Assembly: GCA_038232515.1 (NCBI GenBank)
Contig: JBBSHS010000009.1
Span: 1-48,239 of the forward strand
Reading direction: 5' to 3'
Length of the DNA: 48,239 nucleotides
From: JBBSHS01 sp038232515
GTDB taxonomy: Bacteria; Actinomycetota; Acidimicrobiia; Acidimicrobiales; JAUJNH01
Positions 16,138 to 24,844 of the stretch are shown piece by piece (position 1 is the first letter of the stretch; each line of letters begins with the position of its first letter). The translations under genes and the position numbers were made by a program. The notes below the pieces were generated by a model. It saw only the letters and a list, made by a program, of their open reading frames with translations, was not told the DNA's origin and made no database searches.

Positions 16138-17553
16138 TTAGGCCGTTTCCGCCGAAGGCGGCCGAGCGGAGCGATGGCCGCCTTCGGCGGCCCACCAGTG
16201 GTCCAGGCGGCGGCCGGTCTCGTCGGGGCCGAGCATGCCTTCCTCCATGCGCAGCTCCAGCAGGAACTCCAGGGCACGCCCTACGTCGCGGCTGGGTGGT
16301 ATGCCGAGCCGGGCCATCACCGCGTCGCCGTCCAGCTCGGGGCGGATGGAGTCCAGCTCCTCCCGCTCGGCCATCTCGACCAGGCGCCGTTCGAGCTCGT
16401 CCATGCGTCGGCTCAGAGCGGCGGCCCGACGGGCGTTGCGGGTCGTGCAGTCACAGCGCGTGAGCTCGTTGAGCCGGCCGAGGAGAGGACCGGCGTCGCG
16501 GACATAGCGCCGCACGGCCGAGTCGGTCCACCCCATCTCGTAGGTGTGGAACCGCAGGTGCAACTCGACCAGGCGGCTCACGTCGTCGATGTCCTGGGTG
16601 GAATAGCGCAGCGCCCGTAGACGGTCGCGGGTCATCCGGGCGCCGACCATCTCATGGTGGTGGAAGCTCACACCACCCGGTCCGATCGAGCGGGTCTTGG
16701 GCTTGCCCACGTCGTGGAGCAGGCAGGCCAGTCGCAGGATCCGGTCAGGGGAGGATTTCTCGACCACGGCGATGGTATGGGCCAATACGTCCTTGTGGCG
16801 GTGGACGGGGTCCTGCTCCACCTCGAGGGCGGGGAGCTCGGGCAGGAACTCGTCGGCCAGGCCGGTCCGCACCACGAACCACAACCCCGGCCCCGGTCGG
16901 GGGACGACAATCAGCTTGTCCAACTCGTCCCTGATGCGTTCGGCGGACACGATCTCCAGACGGCCGTGCAACCGCTTGACGGCGTCGATGAGGGCCTCGT
17001 CGGGCTCGAGGCCGTACCCGGCCATGAACCGGGCCGCTCTGAGCATGCGCAGTGGGTCGTCGCTGAAGCTCTCCTCGGGCGAGAGGGGCGTGCGCAACCG
17101 GCGGGCGGCCAGGTCGTCCAGTCCGCCGAAGGGGTCGATGACGCGCACGTCGGGCAGGGACAGGGCGATGGCGTTGACGGTGAAATCACGGCGTGACAGG
17201 TCGGCCTCGACGTCAGTGGCGAAGGCCACGTCCGGCTTTCGGGAGTCGGGCGAGTACGCCTCGGCACGGTGCGTGGTCACCTCGTGGCGGCGGCCGTGGC
17301 GCAGGAAGCCGATGGTCCCGAACCGCCGACCCTGGTCCCACACGGCGTCGGCCCACCCTTCCACCACCGCCAGGATCTCCTCCGGACGGGCGTCGGTGGT
17401 GAGGTCGATGTCGTCCTCGTCGTGCCGCTCCCGGCCCAGCATCGCGTCCCGGACGACGCCCCCGACGAGGTAGAGGCGGTGGCCGGCCGTCTGGAAGCGC
17501 CGGGCCAGTTCGGCCGTCTCGTCGATCAGGGGCCGAAAGCGCTCAGGGACCAC
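16138..17553 (-). CDS. CCA tRNA nucleotidyltransferase (class II, with HD domain)
   Basis: This enzyme builds or repairs the 3'-CCA end of tRNAs. The 471-residue protein has the nucleotidyltransferase head YLVGGVVRDAMLG and the metal-binding acidic pair in DEDDIDLTTDARPEE. It continues with RRFGTIGF, SRRDFTVNAIA and IDPFGGLDDLAARRLRTP. The neck domain includes RMLRAARFMAGYGLEPDE. A C-terminal HD phosphohydrolase region shows HKDVLAHTIAVVEK and LACLLHDVGKPKTR. GTG 17553 starts just before the conserved domain. The final residues (RSARPPSAETA) are encoded by GC-rich repeat-like DNA. The tRNA-Ile gene in this window ends ACCCA, so CCA is not genome-encoded there and the enzyme is needed. Confidence 0.95.
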   Translation of the reverse strand: MVPERFRPLIDETAELARRFQTAGHRLYLVGGVVRDAMLGRERHDEDDIDLTTDARPEEILAVVEGWADAVWDQGRRFGTIGFLRHGRRHEVTTHRAEAYSPDSRKPDVAFATDVEADLSRRDFTVNAIALSLPDVRVIDPFGGLDDLAARRLRTPLSPEESFSDDPLRMLRAARFMAGYGLEPDEALIDAVKRLHGRLEIVSAERIRDELDKLIVVPRPGPGLWFVVRTGLADEFLPELPALEVEQDPVHRHKDVLAHTIAVVEKSSPDRILRLACLLHDVGKPKTRSIGPGGVSFHHHEMVGARMTRDRLRALRYSTQDIDDVSRLVELHLRFHTYEMGWTDSAVRRYVRDAGPLLGRLNELTRCDCTTRNARRAAALSRRMDELERRLVEMAEREELDSIRPELDGDAVMARLGIPPSRDVGRALEFLLELRMEEGMLGPDETGRRLDHWWAAEGGHRSARPPSAETA

Positions 17554-17641
17554 CGCGACAGGGTACGCGGGCCGACCCGTGGCCCAGCCATGGACGTGAG
17601 GGCATCCACCCGCGGGCGGCGGTGGGGCGCTACAACGGGGC

Positions 17642-17863
17642 ATGGCCGTGGTCGCGGGCGGGATGCAGGTGCAGGGTCGGCTCGTGGCGTTGGGATGGTC
17701 GCACTGTCCGTCCTGTGCCGCCTCCGCCGCCACCCATCGGGTCCCCCACACCGGGACCTGCACCGCCTGCGGGCGCAGTTGGGTGGTGAGGACCGGTCTC
17801 ACCCACGGCACCCCGGTGGTCGAGACCACCGGACAACGCAGTTCGAGCCGTCGCTGGGGTTGA
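17642..17863 (+). CDS. Small CxxC zinc-ribbon-like protein
   Basis: This 73-residue ORF has CPSC and CTACG pairs 17 residues apart around RVPHTGT, then a short Val/Thr-rich tail. Nearly all third codon positions are G or C, which supports real coding. It diverges from the CCA enzyme with an 88-bp gap, and converges on the deacetylase gene. I do not recognise a family; the Cys spacing suggests one bound zinc. It may be a translation-linked or nucleic-acid-binding small protein, but nothing shows this. Confidence 0.5.
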   Translation: MAVVAGGMQVQGRLVALGWSHCPSCAASAATHRVPHTGTCTACGRSWVVRTGLTHGTPVVETTGQRSSSRRWG

Positions 17864-17946
17864 CGCCGCCGGTCTTCCCCCGGAGCCGTCAGCGCCGGGT
17901 TCCCGCCCTTCCAGCCGGCTCTGGCCTGTTCCGCTCCCGCCTGGGA

Positions 17947-18951
17947 TCAGAGGCCATGGCGTCGGCGCGCCGCGTCGATCACCGGTCGGCTCCGGGGGCC
18001 GCCGGTGGCGGCCTCGGGCCGCCAGATCTCGCCGGCCAGCGCAGCCACGCAAGCTCCGGCCGATGCGGCGAGCGCGTCGAGGTCGTAACCGCCCTCCAAG
18101 AAGGCGATCACCCGGCCGGCGGGGACCAGCCTGGCCAGCCGGGCCGTCAGGTCGGCGAAGTCGCCGGCCGACAGTCCCAGGCTGGTGAGCGGATCGGCCC
18201 GGTGGGCGTCGAAGCCGGCCGACACCAGGAGCCAGGACGGGGCGAACCGCTCGGCGAACGGCACCACCACGTCGTCGACCGCTTCGCGGTAGGTGTCGCC
18301 CCCGGTGCCGGCCGGCAACGGAATATTGACCGTCGTGCCCGCGCCGGCACCGGCTCCCACCTCGTCCAGGCGTCCCGTGCCGGGGTACAGGGGCCACTGG
18401 TGGAGTGACACGTAGGCCACCCGTGGGTCGCTCCAGAACGCGTCCTGGGTGCCGTTGCCGTGATGGGCGTCGTAGTCGACGATAAGGACCCGCTCACCCC
18501 GTTCGGCGAGGACGGCAGCGCACACAGCCACGTTGTTCACCAGGCAGAAGCCCATGGCCCGCTGCGGCGTGGCGTGGTGGCCAGGCGGGCGCACAGCGCA
18601 GAAAGCGGCCACGGCCTCGCCCCGGTCGAGACGTTCGACGGCGTCGAGCCCGGCGCCCGCTCCATGGACGGCCGCCGACCAGGAAGACCCGTTGACCCTC
18701 GTGTCGCCGTCGATCTGGCCGCCGCCGGCCTGGCAGAACCGTTGCAGTGCGTGCAGGTAGGGCGCCGGGTGGACGAGCTGGAGCTCGTCGGCACGGGCCG
18801 CCCTGGCGGCCACCCGCAGCACAGCTTCGCCCAGTCCGGCCTGATCCACTCCCGTCAGCACCGCTTCCAGGCGGGAGGGGTGCTCGGGGTGCCCCGGGCC
18901 GGCCTCGTGGGCCAGGAATGCGTCGGCCGTCTCCAGGACCACGGCAGCCAT
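17947..18951 (-). CDS. Histone-deacetylase-family protein (AcuC/acetylpolyamine amidohydrolase-like)
   Basis: A 334-residue member of the arginase-deacetylase fold. It begins ETADAFLAHEAGPGHPEHPSR. RPPGHHA holds the catalytic His pair, and GFCLVNNVAVCAA follows. IVDYDAHHGNGTQDAFW supplies the zinc Asp and His, SLHQWPLYPGTG follows, and GFDAHRADPL supplies the second zinc Asp. LEGGYDLDAL is the C-terminal substrate-side loop. All zinc and catalytic residues are present. Bacterial relatives deacetylate acetyl-lysine (AcuC) or acetylated polyamines; the sequence alone does not decide. It is divergent, 62 bp apart, from a GNAT acetyltransferase. Confidence 0.93.
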   Translation of the reverse strand: MAAVVLETADAFLAHEAGPGHPEHPSRLEAVLTGVDQAGLGEAVLRVAARAARADELQLVHPAPYLHALQRFCQAGGGQIDGDTRVNGSSWSAAVHGAGAGLDAVERLDRGEAVAAFCAVRPPGHHATPQRAMGFCLVNNVAVCAAVLAERGERVLIVDYDAHHGNGTQDAFWSDPRVAYVSLHQWPLYPGTGRLDEVGAGAGAGTTVNIPLPAGTGGDTYREAVDDVVVPFAERFAPSWLLVSAGFDAHRADPLTSLGLSAGDFADLTARLARLVPAGRVIAFLEGGYDLDALAASAGACVAALAGEIWRPEAATGGPRSRPVIDAARRRHGL

Positions 18952-19013
18952 ACCATGACGGTAGCCAGGGGGAGAGCTTGCGCCTTGGTCCCCGCCGCTA
19001 CGCTCGACATCCG

Positions 19014-19736
19014 GTGGCAGCGGCAGACGTGGATGTCTTCCGGTGGGGTCGCGAGCGGGCCCGAACCGGTGCCTGGCGAGGTGACCGGCAGGTCGCCCAC
19101 CTCTCGCTGCTCCCCGACGGCCCGGCCTTGTCGGTCGACTTCGTGAGGCGCTGCCTCGACCACCTCGCCTCCCGCGGCTTCTCCCGGGTGGTCACCAGCG
19201 CTCTTTCGCCGGACGAGCAGCGGTCGTTCCTGGCCGCCGGTTTCGGGGTCCAGGAGCAGCTCTTCCTGCTGGCCCACGACCTGCGCCGTCTACCGCGGGC
19301 CCGCACAGGGGCTGTCCTGCGCCGGGCCGATGCCGCCGACCGGCTCGACGTCCTGGCCGTCGACTCCGCCGCGTTCCAACCGTTCTGGCGCCTCGACGAA
19401 CCGGGCCTCGATGACGCCATCCGAGCCACGGCCAGAGCCCGCTTCCGGTTGGCCCAGCTCGACGGCGATGTGATCGGCTACGCCATCACCGGCCGGTCGG
19501 GCCGACGCGGCTACCTCCAGCGGCTCGGCGTGCACCCGGGCCACCGGCAGGCGGGCACGGGGAGCGCCCTCGTGGTCGACGGGCTGGCGTGGTTACGACG
19601 GTGGCGGGCCCAGGTTGCCATCGTCAATACCCAGGACCAGAACATGGATGCGCTGCACGTCTACGAGCGCCTGGGGTTCCACCGCCTGCCCCATGGCCTG
19701 TCGGTTCTGTCAACCGGGCTCGGCGACAGCTCGTGA
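19014..19736 (+). CDS. GNAT-family N-acetyltransferase
   Basis: The 240-residue protein has an N-terminal half (1-100) without a clear motif. The GNAT core follows: a strand with DVIGYAITGRSGRRGYLQRLGVHP, the acetyl-CoA loop with HRQAGTGSALVVDGLAW (motif A, Q/RxxGxG/A), and ALHVYERLGFHR near the C-terminus. The acceptor is unknown. GTG 19014 is used. Its last four bases overlap the start of the DUF6049 gene, and murJ follows, so it belongs to an envelope operon. It is also divergent from a deacetylase. Confidence 0.85.
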   Translation: MAAADVDVFRWGRERARTGAWRGDRQVAHLSLLPDGPALSVDFVRRCLDHLASRGFSRVVTSALSPDEQRSFLAAGFGVQEQLFLLAHDLRRLPRARTGAVLRRADAADRLDVLAVDSAAFQPFWRLDEPGLDDAIRATARARFRLAQLDGDVIGYAITGRSGRRGYLQRLGVHPGHRQAGTGSALVVDGLAWLRRWRAQVAIVNTQDQNMDALHVYERLGFHRLPHGLSVLSTGLGDSS

Positions 19737-21913
19737 CGCGGGCCGCGGGCGGGGTGGCGGCCGCGCTCGTGCTCATCGGTATGCTCGGCGTGCTGACCGC
19801 CGGCCCGGCCCAGGCGGCGGCCAAACCCCGGCCCACCACCACCACCAAGGCCACGGCCGTCCCGAGGACGTCGCCTAAGTCCACGACCACGTCGGCGGCG
19901 ACCCCCCCGGCGGGATCGGGGGCGGCGAACGTGACCGCTCACATCGTCCTGGTCCACCAGACGGCATGGATCACACCCGGGGACGATGCCGACTTCCAGG
20001 TCCGTATTGAGGCGATGACCGATCCCACCGACCTCGAGGTGGCGGTTGACGTGTACCGCCCGGTCGACAACCGCCAGGACCTGCGGGCCACGTTCAACGG
20101 CGACAAGCTGAGCGGTGGCCGTGAAGCCCTCGTGCAGAGGCTCGACACGGCGCCCCCCAACCCGGACGGGACGTTCACGCTGACCCTGCCCACGCGGGGC
20201 CCGACCCCAGCGGCCGGGCCGCCGGACCCCGGGGCGTCCGGCGCCCAGCGCTTCCTGCTACCGAGCATGGGCCGGGCCGGCGTCGCCATCTACCCCGTCC
20301 AGGTGGAGCTCAGGCACAAGGACGACGGGCCCGCCGTCGACCGGTTCGTCACCGAGGTCCTCGCCGTCCCGCCCCACGCCGATGGCAGCCGACTGCGGGT
20401 AACGCTGGTCCTGCCCGTACATGCCCCGCCCCAGAGCCAGACCAAGAGCTCCGAGGTGCCGACCCCGCCGGTGGGCACCACGGGCATCGACCAGTTGGTG
20501 TCCGACCTCGACAGGTTCCCCAGCCAAGCCGTTGTGCTGGCCCCCGTACCCGAGACCCTGGACGAGCTCGACGACGCCGCCCGCACCACGCTGGCCGGCC
20601 TGGCCCATGCCTCCTCCTCCCGCCAGGTGGTGGTCCAACCGTGGGTCCCGGTCGACGTCGACGCACTCGGCGAGAGCGCCCGGGGCGAGTTGGCCAACCA
20701 GCTGCAGGCCGGGGCGCAGGCGACGGGCAGCCTGTTGGGTATCGACCCCTCGTCCCTCGATCGCCGTACCTGGGTGGCCGAGGACCCCTTGGACGCCACC
20801 TCGTTGCAGGCCGCCGTGGCTGCCGGCGCCTCCCGCCTGGTGGTGCAGGAGAGTGATCTGACCAGGGCCGCCAACGGCAGAGCTCAACCACTCCAGCCCA
20901 CGACGTTGACGGCGAAGGGCGTTCCACCGATGCCGACGCTGACTTCGGACCCGGCATTTGCGACCGAGCTGGATCCGTCCCTACCCGTGGACCGCCAGGC
21001 GCTGGCTGCTGACCATGCGCTGGCCGACCTCGCCTTCCTGGACGCCACCAACGCCGAGCAGGGCCCACGGGTGGTCACGATCCTGGCGCCCCGCAACTGG
21101 AAGGCCCTGCCTGGCTTCCTGCCCGAACTGATGGGGGGCCTGGCCACCAGCCCAGTGCTGCGGGCCGCCGACCTGGACGACGACTTCGCCGGAGTCCCGG
21201 CCGCCACCGTGGGCCGGGCCGGGACGCCGGTGACCCGCACCTTGGCCGACCCTGGACGCGCCCCGGCCCGCAGCCCGCTGGCCTTCAAGGTGGCCGTGGC
21301 CCGGCAGCGGCTGGCCATTCGCAATGCCGTGCTCAGCGCCGACAAGGACCGGGCCGCTGATCTCGACCGCTCGCTGCTCACCGCCGAGTCCCGCGACCTC
21401 ACGGCCGACGAGCAGAGCGCACGCATCGCCGCGGTGAGCACCGCCGCCGACGCCGACCTGCATGGGATCCGCATGCCCGGGAACCGGACCGTGTCCCTGA
21501 CCGCCCGCACCGGCGAGATCCCCGTGACCGTGCTGAACGACACCGGCAAGGTGGCCCAGGTCCTCGTGCGCCTGGAGAGTGACAAGCTCGCCTTCCCCGA
21601 GGGCGACAGCAAGGTGCTCCTGCTGGACAAGCAGGCCACGACACAGCTCTTCAAGGTACGGGCCCCCACGGCCGGAGCCGTTCCTCTGCGGGTCTACCTC
21701 GAGACGCCCGACGGTCGGGAGCCCCTGACCAAGCTGCCCACCAGGTTCACCGTCCGCCAGACGGCGGTGCCCGGGCTCGGCATCGCCCTGCTGGTGCTGG
21801 CCGCCGGCGTGCTGTTGTTCTGGTGGGTGCGAAGCCTGCTGCGTGGGCATTACGCCAACAGGCGACGCCGAGCCGTGCGGACCTGGCCGGCGCGGGACGA
21901 TGACCGTAACTGA
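19733..21913 (+). CDS. Secreted, membrane-anchored DUF6049-type protein
   Basis: The 726-residue protein has a signal peptide (VTRAAGGVAAALVLIGMLG, cleavage after GPAQA). A Thr/Pro/Ser-rich stretch follows, then a large extracytoplasmic region containing IPVTVLNDTGKVAQVLVRLE, an Ig-like or beta-sandwich segment near the end. One transmembrane helix (GLGIALLVLAAGVLLFWWV) and a short basic tail close the protein. This layout and its place directly before murJ match the uncharacterised actinobacterial DUF6049 family. GTG 19733 overlaps the GNAT stop (GTGA), so translation is coupled. A role in wall assembly with MurJ is inferred from context only. Confidence 0.85.
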   Translation: MTRAAGGVAAALVLIGMLGVLTAGPAQAAAKPRPTTTTKATAVPRTSPKSTTTSAATPPAGSGAANVTAHIVLVHQTAWITPGDDADFQVRIEAMTDPTDLEVAVDVYRPVDNRQDLRATFNGDKLSGGREALVQRLDTAPPNPDGTFTLTLPTRGPTPAAGPPDPGASGAQRFLLPSMGRAGVAIYPVQVELRHKDDGPAVDRFVTEVLAVPPHADGSRLRVTLVLPVHAPPQSQTKSSEVPTPPVGTTGIDQLVSDLDRFPSQAVVLAPVPETLDELDDAARTTLAGLAHASSSRQVVVQPWVPVDVDALGESARGELANQLQAGAQATGSLLGIDPSSLDRRTWVAEDPLDATSLQAAVAAGASRLVVQESDLTRAANGRAQPLQPTTLTAKGVPPMPTLTSDPAFATELDPSLPVDRQALAADHALADLAFLDATNAEQGPRVVTILAPRNWKALPGFLPELMGGLATSPVLRAADLDDDFAGVPAATVGRAGTPVTRTLADPGRAPARSPLAFKVAVARQRLAIRNAVLSADKDRAADLDRSLLTAESRDLTADEQSARIAAVSTAADADLHGIRMPGNRTVSLTARTGEIPVTVLNDTGKVAQVLVRLESDKLAFPEGDSKVLLLDKQATTQLFKVRAPTAGAVPLRVYLETPDGREPLTKLPTRFTVRQTAVPGLGIALLVLAAGVLLFWWVRSLLRGHYANRRRRAVRTWPARDDDRN

Positions 21914-23657
21914 TCCGCCGCTCCCGGGCCTGCCCACCACCGGCGACGGGCCCGAATGGGCGGCTGTCCCGCCGGTCACGGCGCTCGGGGCTCAGAGCGC
22001 AGGGGTGGGACCACGGTCCACGGTGAGACGACCGACCCTGGCCCGGGCCACCGGGGTGATGGCGGCGGGCACCCTGCTCAGCCGGGTCACCGGTTTCGGA
22101 CAGACCCTGGCCCTGGCCTACGCCCTGGGCCAGACGGCGCTGACCGACGCCTACAACGTGGCCAACACGACGCCCAACATCATCTACGAGCTGATCCTGG
22201 GCGGGGTGCTGTCGGCCACCCTGGTGCCCGTCTTCGTGAGCCTGTTGTCCAAGTCCCAGGCCGGCGAGGCGTCGGCCGACGAGGAGCGGGACGCGTGGCG
22301 GGAGGTGTCAGCGGTCGCCACCATCGTGTTGGTCGTCTCGCTGACGGCGGCCACGTTGTTCGCCTTGGCTGCGCCCTACATCATCCGCCTCTACCTGGCG
22401 GCCCAGACCACGCCGGACCAGCAGATCCTGGCGACGACCCTACTGCGGTTCTTCGCCGCCCAGATCGTCTTCTACGGCATCGTCAGCATCACCACGGCCG
22501 TGCTGCAGGCCCGTCGACGCTTCGGTCCACCCATGTTCGCCCCGGTGGCCAACAACCTGATCGTCATCGCCGTGTTCCTGATGCTGCCCCATGTCGCCCA
22601 CAGCATCGAGGTGGGGGCCTTCCGCCACCAGTGGCCGGCGGTGCTGCTCCTCGGCATCGGCACGACGGCCGGGATCGCCGCCATGGCGGTGGTCCAGGCC
22701 GCGTTCCTCCCGTCGGCGGGTTTCCACCTGCGCTGGGTATGGGACCCGCACAGTCCAACGGTCCACCGGGTGCTGCGGCTGTCGGGTTGGACGCTCGGCT
22801 TCGTGGCCGCCAACCAGATGGCGCTGTGGGTGGTGTTCCGACTGGCCACCCGCCATGCCGGCGACCAGTCCGCCTACGTCAATGCCATGCTGTTCTTCCT
22901 GCTGCCCCACGGTGTCTACGCCGTGTCGGTCATGAGCGCGCTGCAGCCCGAGATGGCGGAGCGTTGGCACGACGGCAACGTGGTCGGCTTCGCCCGGCAG
23001 GTGGGCCGCGGGCTGACATCGGTGGCCTCGATCATCGTGCCGGCGGCGGCCGGTCTGGCTCTGCTCGCCGCCCCCATCGTAGGGGTCGTCCTGCGCCATG
23101 GCCGCCTGGGGCCCGCCGGCGCGCACACGACGGCAGGGACCCTGACCGCCTTGGCCGTCGGCCTGCCTGGGTTCAGCGTCTATTTGTTGCTGGTGCGGGT
23201 CTACCAGGCCATGCAGGACACCCGGACCATCTTCATGCTGTACCTCCTGGAGAACGGCGTGAACATCGTGGCCGCCCTCGCCCTGTACCCCACGTTCGGC
23301 GTCCAGGGCCTCGGCGCCGCCTATGCCCTGGCCTACTCGGTGGCCGCCGTGGTGGCGTTGATCGATCTGCGCCGACGCACCGGCCAGCTGATCGGCGAGG
23401 GACTGCTCGGGTTCGTCGGGCGTCTCCTCATCGGCGTCGTCGCCCTGACGGTTGGGGTCGCGTTCGCCGTGCGCATACTGCCCGGCAACAGCTTCGTCGA
23501 CCAGATGGTCCAGGTGGTGGTGGGCGTGGCCGTGGGCGCCGTCACCTATTTGACCGAAGCCGTCGTGCTCCGGCTGGACGACGTCGTGCTCCCTGTGCGG
23601 ACCATCATCCTGGCCGTCCGTCACCGCCGGACCGGCCATCGGGCAGACTCCATGTGA
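21900..23657 (+). CDS. murJ: Lipid II flippase MurJ
   Basis: MurJ (MviN) moves the peptidoglycan precursor lipid II across the cytoplasmic membrane. The 585-residue protein starts with a 45-residue polar tail, then the family signature VMAAGTLLSRVTGFGQTLALAYALGQ and about 13-14 membrane helices. LGGVLSATLVPVFV, FFAAQIVFYGI and LLPHGVYAVSVMSALQPEMAE are typical conserved pieces. ATG 21900 overlaps DUF6049 by 14 bases. Mycobacterial MviN carries fused pseudokinase and extracellular domains; here the protein ends after the last helix, and an active kinase with an extracellular domain is encoded separately about 1.2 kb downstream. Confidence 0.95.
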   Translation: MTVTDPPLPGLPTTGDGPEWAAVPPVTALGAQSAGVGPRSTVRRPTLARATGVMAAGTLLSRVTGFGQTLALAYALGQTALTDAYNVANTTPNIIYELILGGVLSATLVPVFVSLLSKSQAGEASADEERDAWREVSAVATIVLVVSLTAATLFALAAPYIIRLYLAAQTTPDQQILATTLLRFFAAQIVFYGIVSITTAVLQARRRFGPPMFAPVANNLIVIAVFLMLPHVAHSIEVGAFRHQWPAVLLLGIGTTAGIAAMAVVQAAFLPSAGFHLRWVWDPHSPTVHRVLRLSGWTLGFVAANQMALWVVFRLATRHAGDQSAYVNAMLFFLLPHGVYAVSVMSALQPEMAERWHDGNVVGFARQVGRGLTSVASIIVPAAAGLALLAAPIVGVVLRHGRLGPAGAHTTAGTLTALAVGLPGFSVYLLLVRVYQAMQDTRTIFMLYLLENGVNIVAALALYPTFGVQGLGAAYALAYSVAAVVALIDLRRRTGQLIGEGLLGFVGRLLIGVVALTVGVAFAVRILPGNSFVDQMVQVVVGVAVGAVTYLTEAVVLRLDDVVLPVRTIILAVRHRRTGHRADSM

Positions 23658-23732
23658 CCGTTCGACTCGGCCGGAGGTCTCATCGCCCTGACGCCGGGCG
23701 GCCCGGAGCTGGAGGCGACGCAGAGGAGGCAG

Positions 23733-24617
23733 ATGGGCAGGATCACAGTCGTCACCGACAGCGCCTGCGACCTGCCGCCTGCCCTGTGCGAAGAGCTCGG
23801 GATCAATGTCGTCCCGCTGTCGATCCGTTTCGGGACGGAGGAGTTCGTCGACCGTCGCGACCTGACGGCCACCGAGTTCTGGCGCCGCTGCGACGCCTCG
23901 CCGACCCTGCCCGAGACCTCCGCTCCCTCGCCCGGGGCGTTCGAGTCCGCTTTCCGCCAGGCCGAACGGGCCGGAGCCGAGGCAGTCGTCTGCATCACCA
24001 TCTCCCGAGCCATGTCGGCCACGGCCCAGGCCGCTCAGCTGGCCGCCGACGCAGTGGCCGCCGAGCTACAGGTCAGGTTGGTCGACTCGCGCAACGCCTC
24101 GCTGGGCGAGGGGATGATCGTGGTGGCCGCCGCCCGGGCCGCCCTGGCCGGCAAGGGACTGGACGAGGTGGCGGCCCTGGCCCTGGACCTGGTACCCCGG
24201 TCCCGCCTGTTCGGCATCGTGGCCACGCTCGACAATCTCAAGAAGGGCGGCCGGATCGGAGGCGCTCGGGCCCTGCTCGGCTCGGTGCTGGCCATCAAGC
24301 CCATCGTCACCGTGGTGGACGGCGAGGTGGCGGAGGAGAGCAAGCAGCGTACGAGGGCCAAGGCCATCCAGTACGTGGTGGACAAGGTGAAGGCGCTCGG
24401 CCCGCTGGACGGCCTCGGCATCATGCATTCCGAGGCCCCCGACGTGGACGATCTGCTGACCCGGCTGGACGGCCTTTACCCGCGCTCGGACATCGTGGTC
24501 TGCGATATCGGCGCCGTAATCGGTACCCACATCGGCGCCGGCTGCATCGGGCTCGTGGCCCTGGTGGCCAATATGGCGCCATCGGTCACCCAGGACCAAG
24601 GGCCGAAGGCGACTTAG
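23733..24617 (+). CDS. DegV-family fatty-acid-binding protein
   Basis: The 294-residue protein has the two-domain DegV fold. The N-terminal lobe shows ITVVTDSACDLPPALCEELG and VVPLSIRFG. Ser-containing ligand loops include CITISRAMSATAQAA and VRLVDSRNASLGEG, then ATLDNLKKGGRIGGARALLG. It ends with GAVIGTHIGAGCIGLVAL. Family members bind fatty acids; in Firmicutes, FakB-type members present them to the kinase FakA. No FakA homologue is in the window. ATG follows AGAGGAGG. It is probably the last gene of the GNAT-DUF6049-murJ group. Confidence 0.93.
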   Translation: MGRITVVTDSACDLPPALCEELGINVVPLSIRFGTEEFVDRRDLTATEFWRRCDASPTLPETSAPSPGAFESAFRQAERAGAEAVVCITISRAMSATAQAAQLAADAVAAELQVRLVDSRNASLGEGMIVVAAARAALAGKGLDEVAALALDLVPRSRLFGIVATLDNLKKGGRIGGARALLGSVLAIKPIVTVVDGEVAEESKQRTRAKAIQYVVDKVKALGPLDGLGIMHSEAPDVDDLLTRLDGLYPRSDIVVCDIGAVIGTHIGAGCIGLVALVANMAPSVTQDQGPKAT

Positions 24618-24738
24618 GAGGCTTCTCGCCTGGGAGCCGACACGATTGAGTCAAGTTCCATGCGGCGTCGACAAGGCCAGTGAGGCCGCTTCGAGTTTGT
24701 CGGACTGACGGCGTAGCGGTGTGGGAGGGCCGGGTCGG

Positions 24739-24762
24739 GTTCGAGGGTGCCAGCCCACGAAC
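24739..24762 (+). other. Hairpin in the degV-kinase intergenic region
   Basis: GTTCG-A-GGG-TGCCAG-CCC-A-CGAAC can fold into an interrupted 8-bp stem about 80 bases before the kinase start. It lacks a T-tract, so it is not a standard terminator. The remaining 227 bp between the genes show no clear promoter. Confidence 0.4.
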
Positions 24763-24844
24763 GCAGGGCGACTGCGCTCTTAGCGTGAGGGTGAAGAACA
24801 TCGCCGGTCGTCGGGCGGGGGCGAAGCCCCGGTAGGGTTCACTC

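Noticed and set aside
21956..24649. An 897-codon open frame on the plus strand across murJ and degV
   Set aside because: It is an alternative frame of murJ and degV, giving Arg/Gly/Pro strings with no domain.
24618..24844. Possible riboswitch upstream of the kinase gene
   Set aside because: Apart from one short hairpin I found no arrangement matching a known riboswitch class.
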